The notes beneath the pieces were generated by a model. The model did no database searches. It had not been told where the DNA came from and worked only from the letters and a program-made list of their open reading frames with translations. The position numbers and the translations under genes are program-made. A stretch of 64,000 nt of DNA from UBA1494_A sp963973975 (GTDB lineage Bacteria > Bacteroidota > Bacteroidia > Flavobacteriales_E > Vicingaceae): the NCBI GenBank assembly GCA_963973975.1, contig CAXBCF010000014.1, positions 18,999-82,998 on the forward strand. The letters run 5' to 3'. Shown in pieces: positions 7,982 to 18,200 of the stretch. Positions within the stretch are counted from its first letter, which is position 1, and each line of letters begins with the position of its first letter.

Positions 7982-9264
7982 TTTATTCCTTGATAGTTTT
8001 TATCGATAAAAGCTTCAATTTCTGCTTTAATGGGTTCAACTCCAATTTGCTCGATTACATCGGAAGCAAAAGCATTGACCAAAACTGCTCTGGCACTTGT
8101 TTTTGAAAGTCCTCTTGAACGCAGGTAAAACATAGCTTCATCATCCAATTGGCCAATGGTTGAACCATGGCTGCACTTTACGTCATCTGCATAAATTTCC
8201 AATTCAGGTTTAGAGTTAATGGTCGCTTGATCGGTTAACACGATGTTGCCGTTGGACTGAAAAGCATTGGTTTTTTGTGCCTCGCGGTGAACAAAAACTT
8301 TTCCATTAAAAACCCCAGTCGATTGGTCGTCTAAAATGCCTTTGTACAATTCATGCGATTCGCAATTTGGCTCTCTATGATAAACATAGGTATGATTATC
8401 AACGTGTTGTTTTCCTTTTAAAGGATACAATCCATTTAAATGTGTTTCAGTATGTTGACCCAATAAATCAATGTTGAGGTTGTTGCGTACCAAAGCACCA
8501 TTTAAAGTGAAAGTGTTGATTTTAAATACACTGTTGCTCGCTTGTTGAACCAATTCGTTGGAAATTTGAAAATCACTTACCGAATCATCTTGCACCTTAT
8601 TGATTTCCAAATTGGCATTTCTTCCAACAAATACTTCGGTCAATAGGTTCGTGAAACATCTACCACCATTGACATCAATGGTTTTTAAAACAACTTTAGC
8701 AGAGCTATTTTCTTCCAGATAAATAAAATTCCTTGGATTGGATAAAATTTCTGAATCATCGCAAAAATTGAAGATGTAATAAGGGTCTTCACTGTGCACA
8801 TTTTTACCTAAATGCAATACTGCACCATCTTGATGAAACGCTGAATTGATGACTGAGAATATTTCTTCTTCTTTTACAAGGCTGTTAAAATGGCTTTTTA
8901 AAACTGGATCGTTCTTTTTTGCATCTGAAAGTGATGAGAATCGCACTCCTTCTTCACATTCAGTAAAACTGTGGGCTTCACTGTAAAATCCATTGATTAA
9001 AACAATGCAATTTTTGGAAGGCACAGCTAAATCGAGTTCAAGTTCATTTTCAGGAAAAGCAATTTTATACTCCCCATTGATGATTTTATTGATGCGCGTG
9101 TATTTCCAATATTCTGTTTTAGAATCGGGAAAAGACAAGGTTTTCAGCTGAGCTGAAGCCAATTCTCTTTGTTTTAAAGAGAAGGGTTCATCGTGCGAAA
9201 AATCCAAGTTGTGAAAGTGACTTAGAAATTTATCCTTGGTACTTAAAAGCGTTGTTTCGTTCAT
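7978..9264 (-). CDS. sufD: Fe-S cluster assembly protein SufD
   Basis: A 428-residue SufD, partner of SufB in the SufB-C2-D scaffold complex. The beta-helix core and the C-terminal segment KCSHGSTIGQLDDEAMFYLRSRGL are recognisable, with the conserved cysteine and histidine of the SufB/D interface (CSHG). The N-terminal LSFPDSKTEYWKYT matches the P-x-x-K-x-E-x-W-(K/R)-Y-T entry motif. It lies 12 bases after sufC in transcription order and overlaps sufS by 4 bases. Confidence 0.97.
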   Translation of the reverse strand: MNETTLLSTKDKFLSHFHNLDFSHDEPFSLKQRELASAQLKTLSFPDSKTEYWKYTRINKIINGEYKIAFPENELELDLAVPSKNCIVLINGFYSEAHSFTECEEGVRFSSLSDAKKNDPVLKSHFNSLVKEEEIFSVINSAFHQDGAVLHLGKNVHSEDPYYIFNFCDDSEILSNPRNFIYLEENSSAKVVLKTIDVNGGRCFTNLLTEVFVGRNANLEINKVQDDSVSDFQISNELVQQASNSVFKINTFTLNGALVRNNLNIDLLGQHTETHLNGLYPLKGKQHVDNHTYVYHREPNCESHELYKGILDDQSTGVFNGKVFVHREAQKTNAFQSNGNIVLTDQATINSKPELEIYADDVKCSHGSTIGQLDDEAMFYLRSRGLSKTSARAVLVNAFASDVIEQIGVEPIKAEIEAFIDKNYQGIK

Positions 9265-9276
9265 TTTGAGTACTTT

Positions 9277-10035
9277 TTATGAAGCAACAGCTTCTTGTTC
9301 TTTGATCCAATCGTAACCTTTTTCTTCTAATTCCAAAGCCAATTCTTTGGAACCGGTTTTAACGATTTTTCCTTGGTAAAGCACATGTACAAAATCTGGA
9401 ACAATATGATCTAAAAGCCTCTGGTAGTGAGTAATCACAATGGAAGCATTGTCTTTTGTTTTCAATTTGTTCACACCGTTGGCTACAACTCTAAGTGCAT
9501 CGATGTCTAAACCAGAATCTGTTTCATCTAAAATCGACAATTTTGGTTCCAACATGGCCATTTGGAAAATCTCATTTCGCTTCTTTTCGCCACCTGAAAA
9601 CCCTTCATTCACAGAGCGGTTAGCGAGTTTTCCATCCAATTCAACCAATTTTGATTTCTCTTTCACTCTGGCTAAAAATTCTTTGGCGGGCATTGGCTCC
9701 AATCCTTTCTTCTCACGACTTTCGTTGATTGCCGTTTTTAGAAAATTGATGTTGCTCACGCCCGGAATTTCTACAGGATATTGAAAAGCTAAAAACAAAC
9801 CTGCTCTTGCACGGTCTTCAGCTTCCATTTCTAACAAATCTTCACCAAAAAAAGTTACTTTTCCTTCGGTTACTTCGTATTCATCTCTTCCTGCCAATAC
9901 AGCTGCTAAGGTACTTTTCCCAGATCCATTTGGACCCATAATCGCATGTACTTCTCCTGCCTTTACTTCCAAATTAAGCCCTTTTAAAATGGCTGTCCCT
10001 TCAATAGAGGCGTGTAAATTTTCAATTTTTATCAT
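9277..10035 (-). CDS. sufC: Fe-S cluster assembly ATPase SufC
   Basis: A 252-residue ABC-type ATPase that drives the SufBCD scaffold. Walker A is GPNGSGKST at residues 34-42, the signature motif is NEGFSGGEKKRNEI, and Walker B is LSILDETDSGLD, with the glutamate-aspartate pair usual for SufC. The frame is open to an upstream ATG at 10170, but that would add 45 residues inside sufB; the ATG at 10033-10035 gives the family's MIKIENLHA start and a 44-base gap after sufB. Confidence 0.97.
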   Translation of the reverse strand: MIKIENLHASIEGTAILKGLNLEVKAGEVHAIMGPNGSGKSTLAAVLAGRDEYEVTEGKVTFFGEDLLEMEAEDRARAGLFLAFQYPVEIPGVSNINFLKTAINESREKKGLEPMPAKEFLARVKEKSKLVELDGKLANRSVNEGFSGGEKKRNEIFQMAMLEPKLSILDETDSGLDIDALRVVANGVNKLKTKDNASIVITHYQRLLDHIVPDFVHVLYQGKIVKTGSKELALELEEKGYDWIKEQEAVAS

Positions 10036-10079
10036 TGTTTCTTTTGTCTTGTTTGTTTGTTCTGTTTTTGATTTGCTTC

Positions 10080-11522
10080 TTATCCAACCGATCCTTCTAA
10101 ACTTATTTCCAATAGTTTTTGTGCTTCCACGGCAAATTCCATTGGCAATTGGTTGAGCACTTCTTTGCAATAGCCGTTCACAATTAAGTTAATGGCCGTT
10201 TCTTCATCCATTCCTCTTTGCTTGCAGTAGAATATTTGATCTTCCCCAATTTTTGAAGTTGTTGCTTCATGCTCTACTTTCGAACTTTGATTGTTCACTT
10301 CTATGTAGGGGAAAGTATGAGCACCACAATTGTTGCCCATCAACAAGGAATCACATTGTGTAAAGTTTCTGCTATTTGTTGCTCCACGATTAATTCGAAC
10401 CAAACCTCGGTAAGAATTATTGGCTTGTCCTGCAGAAATTCCTTTTGAGATGATGGTGCTTTTTGTGTTTTTTCCAATGTGAATCATCTTACTTCCTGTA
10501 TCAGCTTGTTGGTGATTAGAAGTTACAGCAACTGAGTAAAACTCTCCAACTGAGTTGTTGCCTTTTAAAACACATCCTGGATATTTCCATGTTACTGCTG
10601 AACCGGTTTCAACTTGCGTCCAAGAAATTTTTGAATTTTCAAGGCACAATCCGCGTTTGGTAACGAAATTATAAATTCCTCCTTTGCCTTCTTTGTTACC
10701 AGGATACCAGTTTTGAATGGTAGAATATTTGATTTCAGCATTGTCTAAAGCAATCAATTCTACCACTGCGGCATGCAATTGGTTTTCATCGCGCATTGGC
10801 GCAGTACAACCTTCCAGATAACTCACATAACTGCCTTCATCGGCAATTACAAGCGTGCGCTCAAATTGTCCGGTTTGGGCTTCGTTAATTCTAAAGTAGG
10901 TAGACAATTCCATGGGACATTTTGTGCCTTTTGGAATGTAGCAGAAAGAACCATCAGTAAAAACCGCAGAATTCAAGGCTGCATAAAAATTATCACTAGT
11001 TGGTACAACGGTTCCCAAGTATTTTTTCACCAATTCAGGATGTTCCTGCACAGCTTCACTAAATGAGCAGAAAATAATTCCCAACTCTCCCAATTTCTTC
11101 TTGAAGGAAGTGGCAACTGAAACACTGTCCATCACGACATCCACAGCTACTCCGGTTAAGCGTTTTTGTTCTTCCAATGAAATTCCTAACTTTTTAAATG
11201 TCTCTAACAAATCGGGATCTACTTCATCTAAACTATCGAGTTTTTTTGTTCGCTTGGGAGCTGAATAGTAGTACAAATCTTGAAAATCAGGTTTTTGATA
11301 GCTGACATGTGCCCATTCAGGTTCTTCCATTTTTTGCCAAACACGCAATGCGTTTAGTCTGTAATCGAGTAACCATTGAGGTTCATTTTTCTTGGCAGAA
11401 ATAAAACGAATAATGTCTTCGTTTAGCCCTTTTGGTGCTTTATCTGATTCAATATCAGTGTAAAAACCATACTTATATTCACTTGATGTGATGTCTTTTA
11501 ATAATTCTTCTTCACTTGCCAT
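10080..11522 (-). CDS. sufB: Fe-S cluster assembly scaffold SufB
   Basis: A 480-residue SufB, the scaffold on which the cluster is built. Family segments include DVVMDSVSVATSFK, then YFRINEAQTGQFERTLVIADEGSYVSYLEGCTAP, and near the end ATTSKIGEDQIFYCKQRGMDEE with the cysteine proposed to hold the nascent cluster. It follows sufA by 11 bases and precedes sufC. Length agrees with other SufB proteins. Confidence 0.97.
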   Translation of the reverse strand: MASEEELLKDITSSEYKYGFYTDIESDKAPKGLNEDIIRFISAKKNEPQWLLDYRLNALRVWQKMEEPEWAHVSYQKPDFQDLYYYSAPKRTKKLDSLDEVDPDLLETFKKLGISLEEQKRLTGVAVDVVMDSVSVATSFKKKLGELGIIFCSFSEAVQEHPELVKKYLGTVVPTSDNFYAALNSAVFTDGSFCYIPKGTKCPMELSTYFRINEAQTGQFERTLVIADEGSYVSYLEGCTAPMRDENQLHAAVVELIALDNAEIKYSTIQNWYPGNKEGKGGIYNFVTKRGLCLENSKISWTQVETGSAVTWKYPGCVLKGNNSVGEFYSVAVTSNHQQADTGSKMIHIGKNTKSTIISKGISAGQANNSYRGLVRINRGATNSRNFTQCDSLLMGNNCGAHTFPYIEVNNQSSKVEHEATTSKIGEDQIFYCKQRGMDEETAINLIVNGYCKEVLNQLPMEFAVEAQKLLEISLEGSVG

Positions 11523-11533
11523 TCTCGTATCTT

Positions 11534-11860
11534 TTAAATTGAAAAACTTTCACCGCAACCACAGGTTCTTGAAGCATTTGGGTTGATGAAATTAAACCCT
11601 TTTCCGTTGAGACCATCAGAATAATCTAATTGAGTTCCAATTAGGTAAAGCACACTTTTCTTATCTACCACAATTTTAACATTGTTATCTTCAATTAATT
11701 GATCGCCGTCTTCTTTTTTAGAATCAAATTCTAAATTGTACATTAATCCTGAACATCCTCCACCTTTCACACCAACACGTACATAGTTTTCGTGATCTTT
11801 GCCTTCAGCTTGAAGCAAGCTCAAGATTTTGTCTCTTGCACTGTCGTTTATTTTTATCAT
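11534..11860 (-). CDS. sufA: A-type Fe-S carrier protein (SufA/HesB/ErpA family)
   Basis: A 108-residue A-type carrier that accepts clusters from the SufBCD scaffold and passes them to target enzymes. The three conserved cysteines are present: Cys36 in GGGCSGL, and Cys100 and Cys102 in RTCGCGESF. It is the first gene of the operon, 24 bases from the likely -7 box. The symbol sufA is by position; sequence alone does not separate SufA from ErpA/IscA. Confidence 0.93.
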   Translation of the reverse strand: MIKINDSARDKILSLLQAEGKDHENYVRVGVKGGGCSGLMYNLEFDSKKEDGDQLIEDNNVKIVVDKKSVLYLIGTQLDYSDGLNGKGFNFINPNASRTCGCGESFSI

Positions 11861-11883
11861 TTTTTACTGCTTTTGTAGTCCTG

Positions 11884-11891
11884 CAAAATTA
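11884..11891 (-). promoter_or_regulatory. -7 box of the suf operon
   Basis: Read on the minus strand the box is TAATTTTG, matching TAnnTTTG, 23 bases before the sufA start. No TTG stands at the expected -33 position, so the promoter may depend on an activator or be weak without one; the dyad at 11899-11921 lies in the place of the missing -33. Confidence 0.6.
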
Positions 11892-11898
11892 CTTATCT

Positions 11899-11921
11899 TT
11901 ATTTAGATTATGTCTAAATAA
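11899..11921. promoter_or_regulatory. perfect dyad operator upstream of suf
   Basis: A perfect inverted repeat: TTATTTAGA (11899-11907), 5-base spacer, TCTAAATAA (11913-11921). It covers the region just upstream of the suf -7 box. The size and symmetry fit a dimeric metalloregulator such as a Fur- or Rrf2/IscR-type protein; which one is not visible and the regulator is not encoded nearby. It could also affect the divergent thiL gene. Confidence 0.65.
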
Positions 11922-11990
11922 GGAAAATTTCTACTCCTAATAACAAGCTGCTTTAAGCTTTGTTTGAATAGATAATACTGTTTCATTGAC

Positions 11991-11998
11991 TATTTTTG
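11991..11998 (+). promoter_or_regulatory. -7 box of thiL, 4 bases from ATG
   Basis: TATTTTTG fits TAnnTTTG and is followed by four bases and the ATG. A TTG at 11964-11966 is a loose -33 (24-base spacer). A start of transcription at or next to the A of ATG is implied, so this mRNA would be leaderless. Confidence 0.5.
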
Positions 11999-12002
11999 CA
12001 GC

Positions 12003-13043
12003 ATGGAAAATAACAAGCAAGAAGTTACACCTTTGGGTGAATTGGGAGAATTTGGTTTAATCGAACGTTTAACAAAAGGCATTGAGCTAAAGAATGAATC
12101 TACTGTTCTTGGTGTTGGAGATGATGCAGCATTAATTCAAAATGGTGACTTATTGACTGTAGTATCTACTGATATGTTGGTGGAAGGGGTTCATTTTGAT
12201 TTACTTTACACTCCACTGAAACATTTGGGATACAAAGCAGTGGTGGTGAATGTTTCTGATATATATGCCATGAATGCTCAGCCAAAGCAGATTACTGTTT
12301 CTATTGCTGTTTCCAACCGCATGTCGGTAGAAGCCTTAGAAGAGATTTACGAAGGAATTTACTTAGCTTGCGAAATCTACCAGGTTGATTTAATTGGTGG
12401 AGATACCACATCGAGTTTAGCTGGAACTGTTGTTTCAATCACTGCAATTGGAGAAGTAGAAAAAGAGAAAGTGGTGAAAAGAAGTGGAGCAAAAGAAACA
12501 GATTTAATCTGTGTGACAGGTGATTTAGGTTCAGCTTTTGCGGGATTGCAAATATTGGAACGCGAAAAAGCAGTTTTTAAAGACAATCAAAAAGTACAAC
12601 CCGATTTTAGTGGAAAAGACTACATTCTTGAACGTCAGTTGAAACCAGAAGCTCGAAAAGACATCATCGAATTTTTTGCCAAAGAGAAGATAGTTCCCAA
12701 TTCAATGATTGATATTTCTGATGGTTTGTCTTCCGAATTGATTCACCTTGCCACTGCTTCAGAAGTAAGTGTTCAAATTTATGAATCGAAATTACCGATT
12801 GACCCCGTAACCCAAGCAACTTGCGAGGAACTCAACCTGAATACAACCATTGCAGCATTGAATGGAGGAGAAGACTATGAATTGCTGTTCACACTTCCTT
12901 TGAGTATGCTAGAAAAAATCAAAACAATCAAGGAAATTACTGTGATTGGACATGTTACTGATAAACCTTCTGGGAATTTTATGGTAACACAGGGAACGGA
13001 GCAATTAGTTCCTCTTGAAGCACAGGGTTGGCAGCATCAGTAA
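12003..13043 (+). CDS. thiL: thiamine-phosphate kinase
   Basis: A 346-residue ThiL, which phosphorylates thiamine monophosphate to the active cofactor thiamine diphosphate. It has the AIR-synthase-like two-domain fold: GELGEFGLIERL at the start, the metal/ATP site VGDDAAL (residues 38-44), STDMLVEGVHF (residues 55-65), the segment VNVSDIYAMNAQP, and GGDTT. The C-terminal domain shows MIDISDGLSSEL and NGGEDYELLFT, both ThiL signatures. It is a single gene, divergent from suf. Confidence 0.96.
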   Translation: MENNKQEVTPLGELGEFGLIERLTKGIELKNESTVLGVGDDAALIQNGDLLTVVSTDMLVEGVHFDLLYTPLKHLGYKAVVVNVSDIYAMNAQPKQITVSIAVSNRMSVEALEEIYEGIYLACEIYQVDLIGGDTTSSLAGTVVSITAIGEVEKEKVVKRSGAKETDLICVTGDLGSAFAGLQILEREKAVFKDNQKVQPDFSGKDYILERQLKPEARKDIIEFFAKEKIVPNSMIDISDGLSSELIHLATASEVSVQIYESKLPIDPVTQATCEELNLNTTIAALNGGEDYELLFTLPLSMLEKIKTIKEITVIGHVTDKPSGNFMVTQGTEQLVPLEAQGWQHQ

Positions 13044-13162
13044 TTAAAAATTCTTCTTTTTTGTTACACTTGTACATCTAGAATTTACTTTCTGCGCTTT
13101 TGTAATGAGAATGCGATCACAACGAAACGATTTGTTGTAATAGATTGAGAAGATTGGATTCC

Positions 13163-13594
13163 TTATTCTCTTTCAGGTAAGCGAACAACACTTAACCAGA
13201 AATTTTCAATGCTAGTAATTGCTTTTAGAAATTGGTCTGCTTCAACTGGTTTTGTAACATAGGTGTTCGCATAATTCTGATAGGATTGGTTAATGTCTCT
13301 TTCAGATGATGAAGTTGTAAGCATTATAATTGGAATGTGTTTTGATAAGTCATTTTGCTTTAATGTTTTCAGCACTTCATGGCCATTTTTGAAAGGAATG
13401 TTGATGTCCAATAAGATTAGATCAGGTGTTTTAGCATTTTCGTATATTCCTTGCTTTAACACATAGTCAATGGCAGCTTTACCATCTCTAACTGCTTCAA
13501 TTTCATTAACAACTTTGCTGTCTTCAAGCGCTTCAGTGGTTAAAAAAATATCACCTTCATTGTCTTCAACCAGTAAAATATGTATTGGTTTCAT
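13163..13594 (-). CDS. single-domain response regulator (Rcp1/CheY-like)
   Basis: A 143-residue stand-alone receiver domain. Acidic residues are in LLVEDNEGD, the phosphoacceptor is Asp63 in LILLDINIP, and the conserved lysine is Lys115 in VTKPVEAD. There is no output domain. The EDNEGD start and insertions are those of receivers that pair with PAS/phytochrome-type kinases. It lies 9 bases after the CHASE kinase in the same operon, so it is probably the target of one or both kinases and may act through protein contact or phosphorelay. Confidence 0.9.
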   Translation of the reverse strand: MKPIHILLVEDNEGDIFLTTEALEDSKVVNEIEAVRDGKAAIDYVLKQGIYENAKTPDLILLDINIPFKNGHEVLKTLKQNDLSKHIPIIMLTTSSSERDINQSYQNYANTYVTKPVEADQFLKAITSIENFWLSVVRLPERE

Positions 13595-13602
13595 AGCTAT
13601 TC

Positions 13603-15204
13603 TTATTTAGGTAAATTGATATAAAAAGTTGTTCCAACATTCAACTTGGATTCCAACCATATTTTGCCATCTAGACCATCAACGATTTTCTTTACGATAG
13701 ACAAACCTATTCCCGAGCCTTTATAATCTGAATCTGAATGCAATCGCTGAAAGATAAGAAAAATTTTGTCAAAATATTCTGAATCTATACCAATTCCATT
13801 GTCACTTACTGAAATTTGCCAATTTTGATCGATTTCTTTTACTTTAATTTTTATTTCGGGCGAAGTTCCTTCTTTGCAGTATTTTAGTGCATTTTCAATC
13901 AAGTTGTGAAACACCTGAATCAATAAGCTGTAATTAGATTGTATGGTAGGTAGATCTTTGTACTTAATTGATGCGGAAAAAGCTTTGATAGAATTAGAGT
14001 TGAAAGCACAAACTTCATCGAAAAGTTCATTTAAATCAACCTCTTGTAAAGACTTTTTGGAATGATCTACTCTTGAAAACTCTAACAAATCTTTAATTAT
14101 TTGAAGCATTCTTTTGGATCCTTGAACTGCAAAGTCGATGTATTTATTGGCCTTTTCATCTAATTCAGCGCCATATTTCTTTTGCAAGCGTTCTAAAAAG
14201 CTGTTCACCATTCTACTCGGTTCTTGTAGATCGTGAGAGGCGATGTAGGCAAATTGCTCCAAATCTCTGTTCGATTTTTCAAGCTGCTCTGCTTTCAGTT
14301 GGAGTGATTTGTTGAGTTGTTTCAATTCTAAAGTCCTCTCGTTTACTTGTTTTTTAAGAGTATAGGGTTGTTTGCTGAGGTTCCATAGAAAAAAGCCAAA
14401 ACTAATAGAAAGAAGTGTTCCCAAAATTGAAATCAGTAGAGTAGAAGTAGTGAAGAAATCATTTTTACTAATAACCGTCAAAGTCCAATCTCCTGATGGT
14501 ATAGAAACATGGTGATAAATGCCATCTAAATCAAGGGAAGACAGTTGAGGGATAAGCGCAATTTCTTTACCAGTGCTGTCGTGTTTTGTGAGGTAGAAAT
14601 CAAAAACTTTTTCAGATAGGGAGTCTTTAAGGTTTAAGAAGTTTAGAAAATTCTTTTCTTTAATTATAACTGCAGAAAATCCCCAGAGAGTGTCATTTTT
14701 CATTATTGGCAATCTACCTACAATTCCAACCCCTCCTTGAATTAGATTGATGGGTCCTTCAAAGTAAATATCTTTTCTATCGTAAGCTTTTAAAGCTTCT
14801 TCAAGGTGATAAGTACCTTTTAATACTTCATAGCCAATTGTAACTTCATTGCCTTTTAGCGGATAAGTGAAAATAATGGTTTCATCTTTCACTACTTGAA
14901 GTGCATCTATAAAAGGGTTTCGCGAAATAATTTCATCACAAACTACTTTGATTTCACTAAGTGGTAAATCTCTTTTAACTAAGTTCTCTATTAGTTTTGC
15001 AGCGGTTATTCCATGATTTAAAAGAATTTCCAGATTGCTTTTTACAGTGATTGCCAGCAATTCTGTTTTTTGTCGTTCTTTTTCTTTTTCTATTTTATGA
15101 AAATGATAAGCAGTAATTTGTGTTATTGCCAGAATTATTATAAAGCAACAATAGCCAGCAAATACTGGGTTAAATATAATTTTATGAAAGTTGTTTTTTT
15201 TCAT
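13603..15204 (-). CDS. membrane histidine kinase with extracytoplasmic CHASE-type sensor
   Basis: A 533-residue kinase. A first membrane segment at about residues 13-33 and a second at about 262-285 enclose a periplasmic domain of roughly 220 residues with CHASE-like segments (SRNPFIDALQVV, then FTYPLKGNEVTIGYEVL, then EGPINLIQGGVGIVGRLPI). A coiled coil (LELKQLNKSLQLKAEQLEKS) leads to the H-box FAYIASHDLQEPSRM and the ATPase motifs NALKYC, DNGIGID and GSGIGLSIV. The ATG at 15204 is chosen over a TTG at 15249; it overlaps the 3' end of the large kinase by 23 bases. The H-box and ATPase region closely resemble those of that kinase, suggesting duplication. Confidence 0.9.
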   Translation of the reverse strand: MKKNNFHKIIFNPVFAGYCCFIIILAITQITAYHFHKIEKEKERQKTELLAITVKSNLEILLNHGITAAKLIENLVKRDLPLSEIKVVCDEIISRNPFIDALQVVKDETIIFTYPLKGNEVTIGYEVLKGTYHLEEALKAYDRKDIYFEGPINLIQGGVGIVGRLPIMKNDTLWGFSAVIIKEKNFLNFLNLKDSLSEKVFDFYLTKHDSTGKEIALIPQLSSLDLDGIYHHVSIPSGDWTLTVISKNDFFTTSTLLISILGTLLSISFGFFLWNLSKQPYTLKKQVNERTLELKQLNKSLQLKAEQLEKSNRDLEQFAYIASHDLQEPSRMVNSFLERLQKKYGAELDEKANKYIDFAVQGSKRMLQIIKDLLEFSRVDHSKKSLQEVDLNELFDEVCAFNSNSIKAFSASIKYKDLPTIQSNYSLLIQVFHNLIENALKYCKEGTSPEIKIKVKEIDQNWQISVSDNGIGIDSEYFDKIFLIFQRLHSDSDYKGSGIGLSIVKKIVDGLDGKIWLESKLNVGTTFYINLPK

Positions 15205-18200
15205 TGATTTTAAATGGAATTGAAAAGAAAAAGGTACTGCCAGCTCCAACTTTAGATATTAGCCAAATTTTTCCATTCATTTTGTCAATTATTTTTTTGA
15301 CAATTGCTAGTCCCATTCCACTTCCTTCAAATTCTTCTTTCAAATGAAGGCGCTGGAAAATTATAAATATTTTTTCAAAGTATTCACTTTCAATTCCAAT
15401 TCCATTGTCTTCTATTGAAAACTCCCATTCACGCCTAAGTTTTTTAACGGAAATATGAATTTCAGGGGGTTGATTTTGCTTACAGTATTTTAATGCATTG
15501 CCAATAATGTTCTGAAAAACTTGTAACAATTGTGAGTAATGCGATTTAATTACTGGTAAAATATCATAAGTAATTTTTGCATTTTTAGATTCTATTAATT
15601 TGTGTTGAAGTTTGAATACTTCTACTAATAGCTCATTTAGATCAACTTTTTCAGTTTTGATTTCTTGTTTACTAATCCTTGAAAATTCTAATAAATCGAG
15701 AATGATTTTTCGCATACGCTTAGCGCCATCAACTGCAAAGTTGATGTAGGTGTGAGCCTTTTCGTCTAAGGTATCACCGTATTTTTTATCTAATTGAGTC
15801 AGAAAGCTGCTGATCATTCTTAAGGGTTCCTGCAAATCATGTGAAGCGATATAGGCAAATTGTTCTAATTCAGCATTAGAGCTTGCCAGTTCTTTAGTTT
15901 GTATTTCCAATTCATTATTTAATTTTTTTAATGAATCTTCATATTCTTTGCGATAACTAATGTCAGTCATTGCACCATAAGCTTTTATAGCTTTTCCATT
16001 TTCATCTCGAATAAATATTGCTCGATCAAGAACAAGTGCATAAGTTCCATCCGATTTCAAAAAGCGGAATTCAGCAAACCAGTTATTGTTGGCTGCTTCG
16101 ACCATAAAGGTTTGTACCTTTTTGGAAATCTGATTTCGATCATCGGGATGAATGTAACTTAGTAATAGCTCAAAACTTGGTTTAATTTTAGTAAGGTCAT
16201 GTCCAAATTGTGTGGTAAATCCTCTTCCCCAAAAAAGCTCATCTCTTTCAATATCATACTCCCAAATAGCATCATTTGTGGCTTCAGCAATTTTTTCAAA
16301 ACGTTCATTCGAAAGTTTGATTTTTTCTTCAGCAACTTTTCGAATGCTTACATCTTTAAAATAAATGGATAAGCCTTTTTCAGAAGGGTAGGCACTTATT
16401 TCAAACCATTGATTAAAGGTAGAATCATATTCCTCAAAATGAGTAGTAACACCTGTTTCCATGGCTCGATGATATTCTTCATAGAACCGTTTGAATTGAT
16501 CTTTAGAAAAAATATCCCAAAAATTCTTGTCAATGGTATCTTCTCTATTCATTTTAAGTGCCTTCTCCGCTTCTTTGTTCCAATAGGTTACTTTCCAATC
16601 TAGGTCTAAGGCTATAAAAGCATCACCAATGCTTTCTAAGATACTATCGCGTTCATTAATCAAGTTTTTTAGTCGAATTTCAATATGTTTTTGCTTATTG
16701 ATATCTTGCATTCCACCGGTAATCTTGATACATCGCTCATTCTCGATTTCTGGATCACCAATCAATCGAACCCATTTTTCTGTTTGGTTTGCTGTTAAAA
16801 TAATTGCCTCAATATCAAATGATTTCCCTTCTTTGATGGATTCCTCAATTTTTTTAGCAACTAGTTCTCGATGTGTTTCTTTAAAAAATAAATGAGCACT
16901 TTCAGCTGTTGGTTCATATTCTGGTGAAACTTCATGGATTTCTTTGGTCATTGGCGACCAAAAAACGTAGTCTTTAATAAAATCTACTTCCCATGTACCA
17001 AAGTTGGCTAGTTTAGCTGCGTTATCAAGAATCTTTTCCAGTTCTTTTACTTCCGTCAAATCTCTACCAAATCCAAAAACTAATCCGTGCTCACCATACT
17101 TTTTTGAAGTACTCCAGGAAATCCACTTATAGCTTCCATCTTTACAACGATACCTGTTCACAAAATTATGAACCTGACCTTCATTCTCCTCATTGAAGCT
17201 TTGCAGCTTTTTACTAGTTTTCACTACATCTTTTGGATGGACAAATTTTATGTAGGGAATAGAAGTGAGTTCCTGTTCAGTATAACCTAGTAAATCACAA
17301 AATGCTTCGTTTACCTTCACAAAATAACCTTCAGGGTCTCGAATGGCAATTATTTCAGGTGCACTATTAAACAATAAAAGCATTTCCTCCTCCTGCTTCT
17401 TCCGATTGATTTCAGCACCTAAGTTTTCTTGAAGTGAAATAAAGAGAGTAGATTTATCAGCATTAACAGGAATTTCTTTATGACTAGCTAACACCAAAAC
17501 ACCTACCACCTCATTGTTGTGAAATAGGGGGATACCTATAGCACTTCTTAAGTCACTTTTTTTAGCAGCTTCTTTTCTCACAAAGGCTTCTTTACCTTCA
17601 TTTCCTTTCCAAACTTCAATTTTTTGGTTCACCCAAACAATTCCTGGAAGTCCTTGATTAGGAAGAAATTTAGTATAGATTTTAGACGCTTCATAAAATC
17701 TTTGACCTGCCTGCGTCTCGGTATGTTTAATGGTTTGATGAATGATGCTTTTTTTTGGATTGGGCAACCAAATTTCAGCAATATCATAATCTAGAACTCT
17801 TGTTAAGTAGGTTAAAACAGCTTCTAAACTTGACATTAAACTAGTTCTCAGCTTAAAAAAGCCGCTAATCTCTGAAATGTGGCGCTTTTCAATTTCTGCA
17901 TTGACCTTATCGCTTACGTCTCTTTCTATTGAGATGAAGTGTGTTAATTCTCCATCTTTGCTAAAAACGGGACTCATTGAAAAATTAATCCAAAATTCGT
18001 CACCATTCTTCTTATAATTGATAACTGTCGTTTCAGCAGATTCTCCATTTTTCAACAACTCATCAATTCTATCTAATTCTCTTCGATCTGTTTTTGGGCC
18101 TTGTAAAAACCTAGGTGATTTGCCGATAACTTCTTGTTCTGTATAGCCTGTCATTTCAGTGAAAGCTTCATTGGCGTATACTATTTTTAGTCCTGGTTCA

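Noticed and set aside
5925..10000. Plus-strand frames opposite sufE, sufS and sufC
   Set aside because: Antisense to well-identified suf genes; the translated residues resemble no known protein.
10036..10170. 45-residue N-terminal extension of SufC
   Set aside because: It lies inside the sufB coding sequence in another frame; the ATG at 10035 gives the normal SufC start.
13044..13162. Regulatory RNA or riboswitch next to thiL
   Set aside because: No TPP-riboswitch-like conserved words (CUGAGA, ACC) were seen either before or after thiL.
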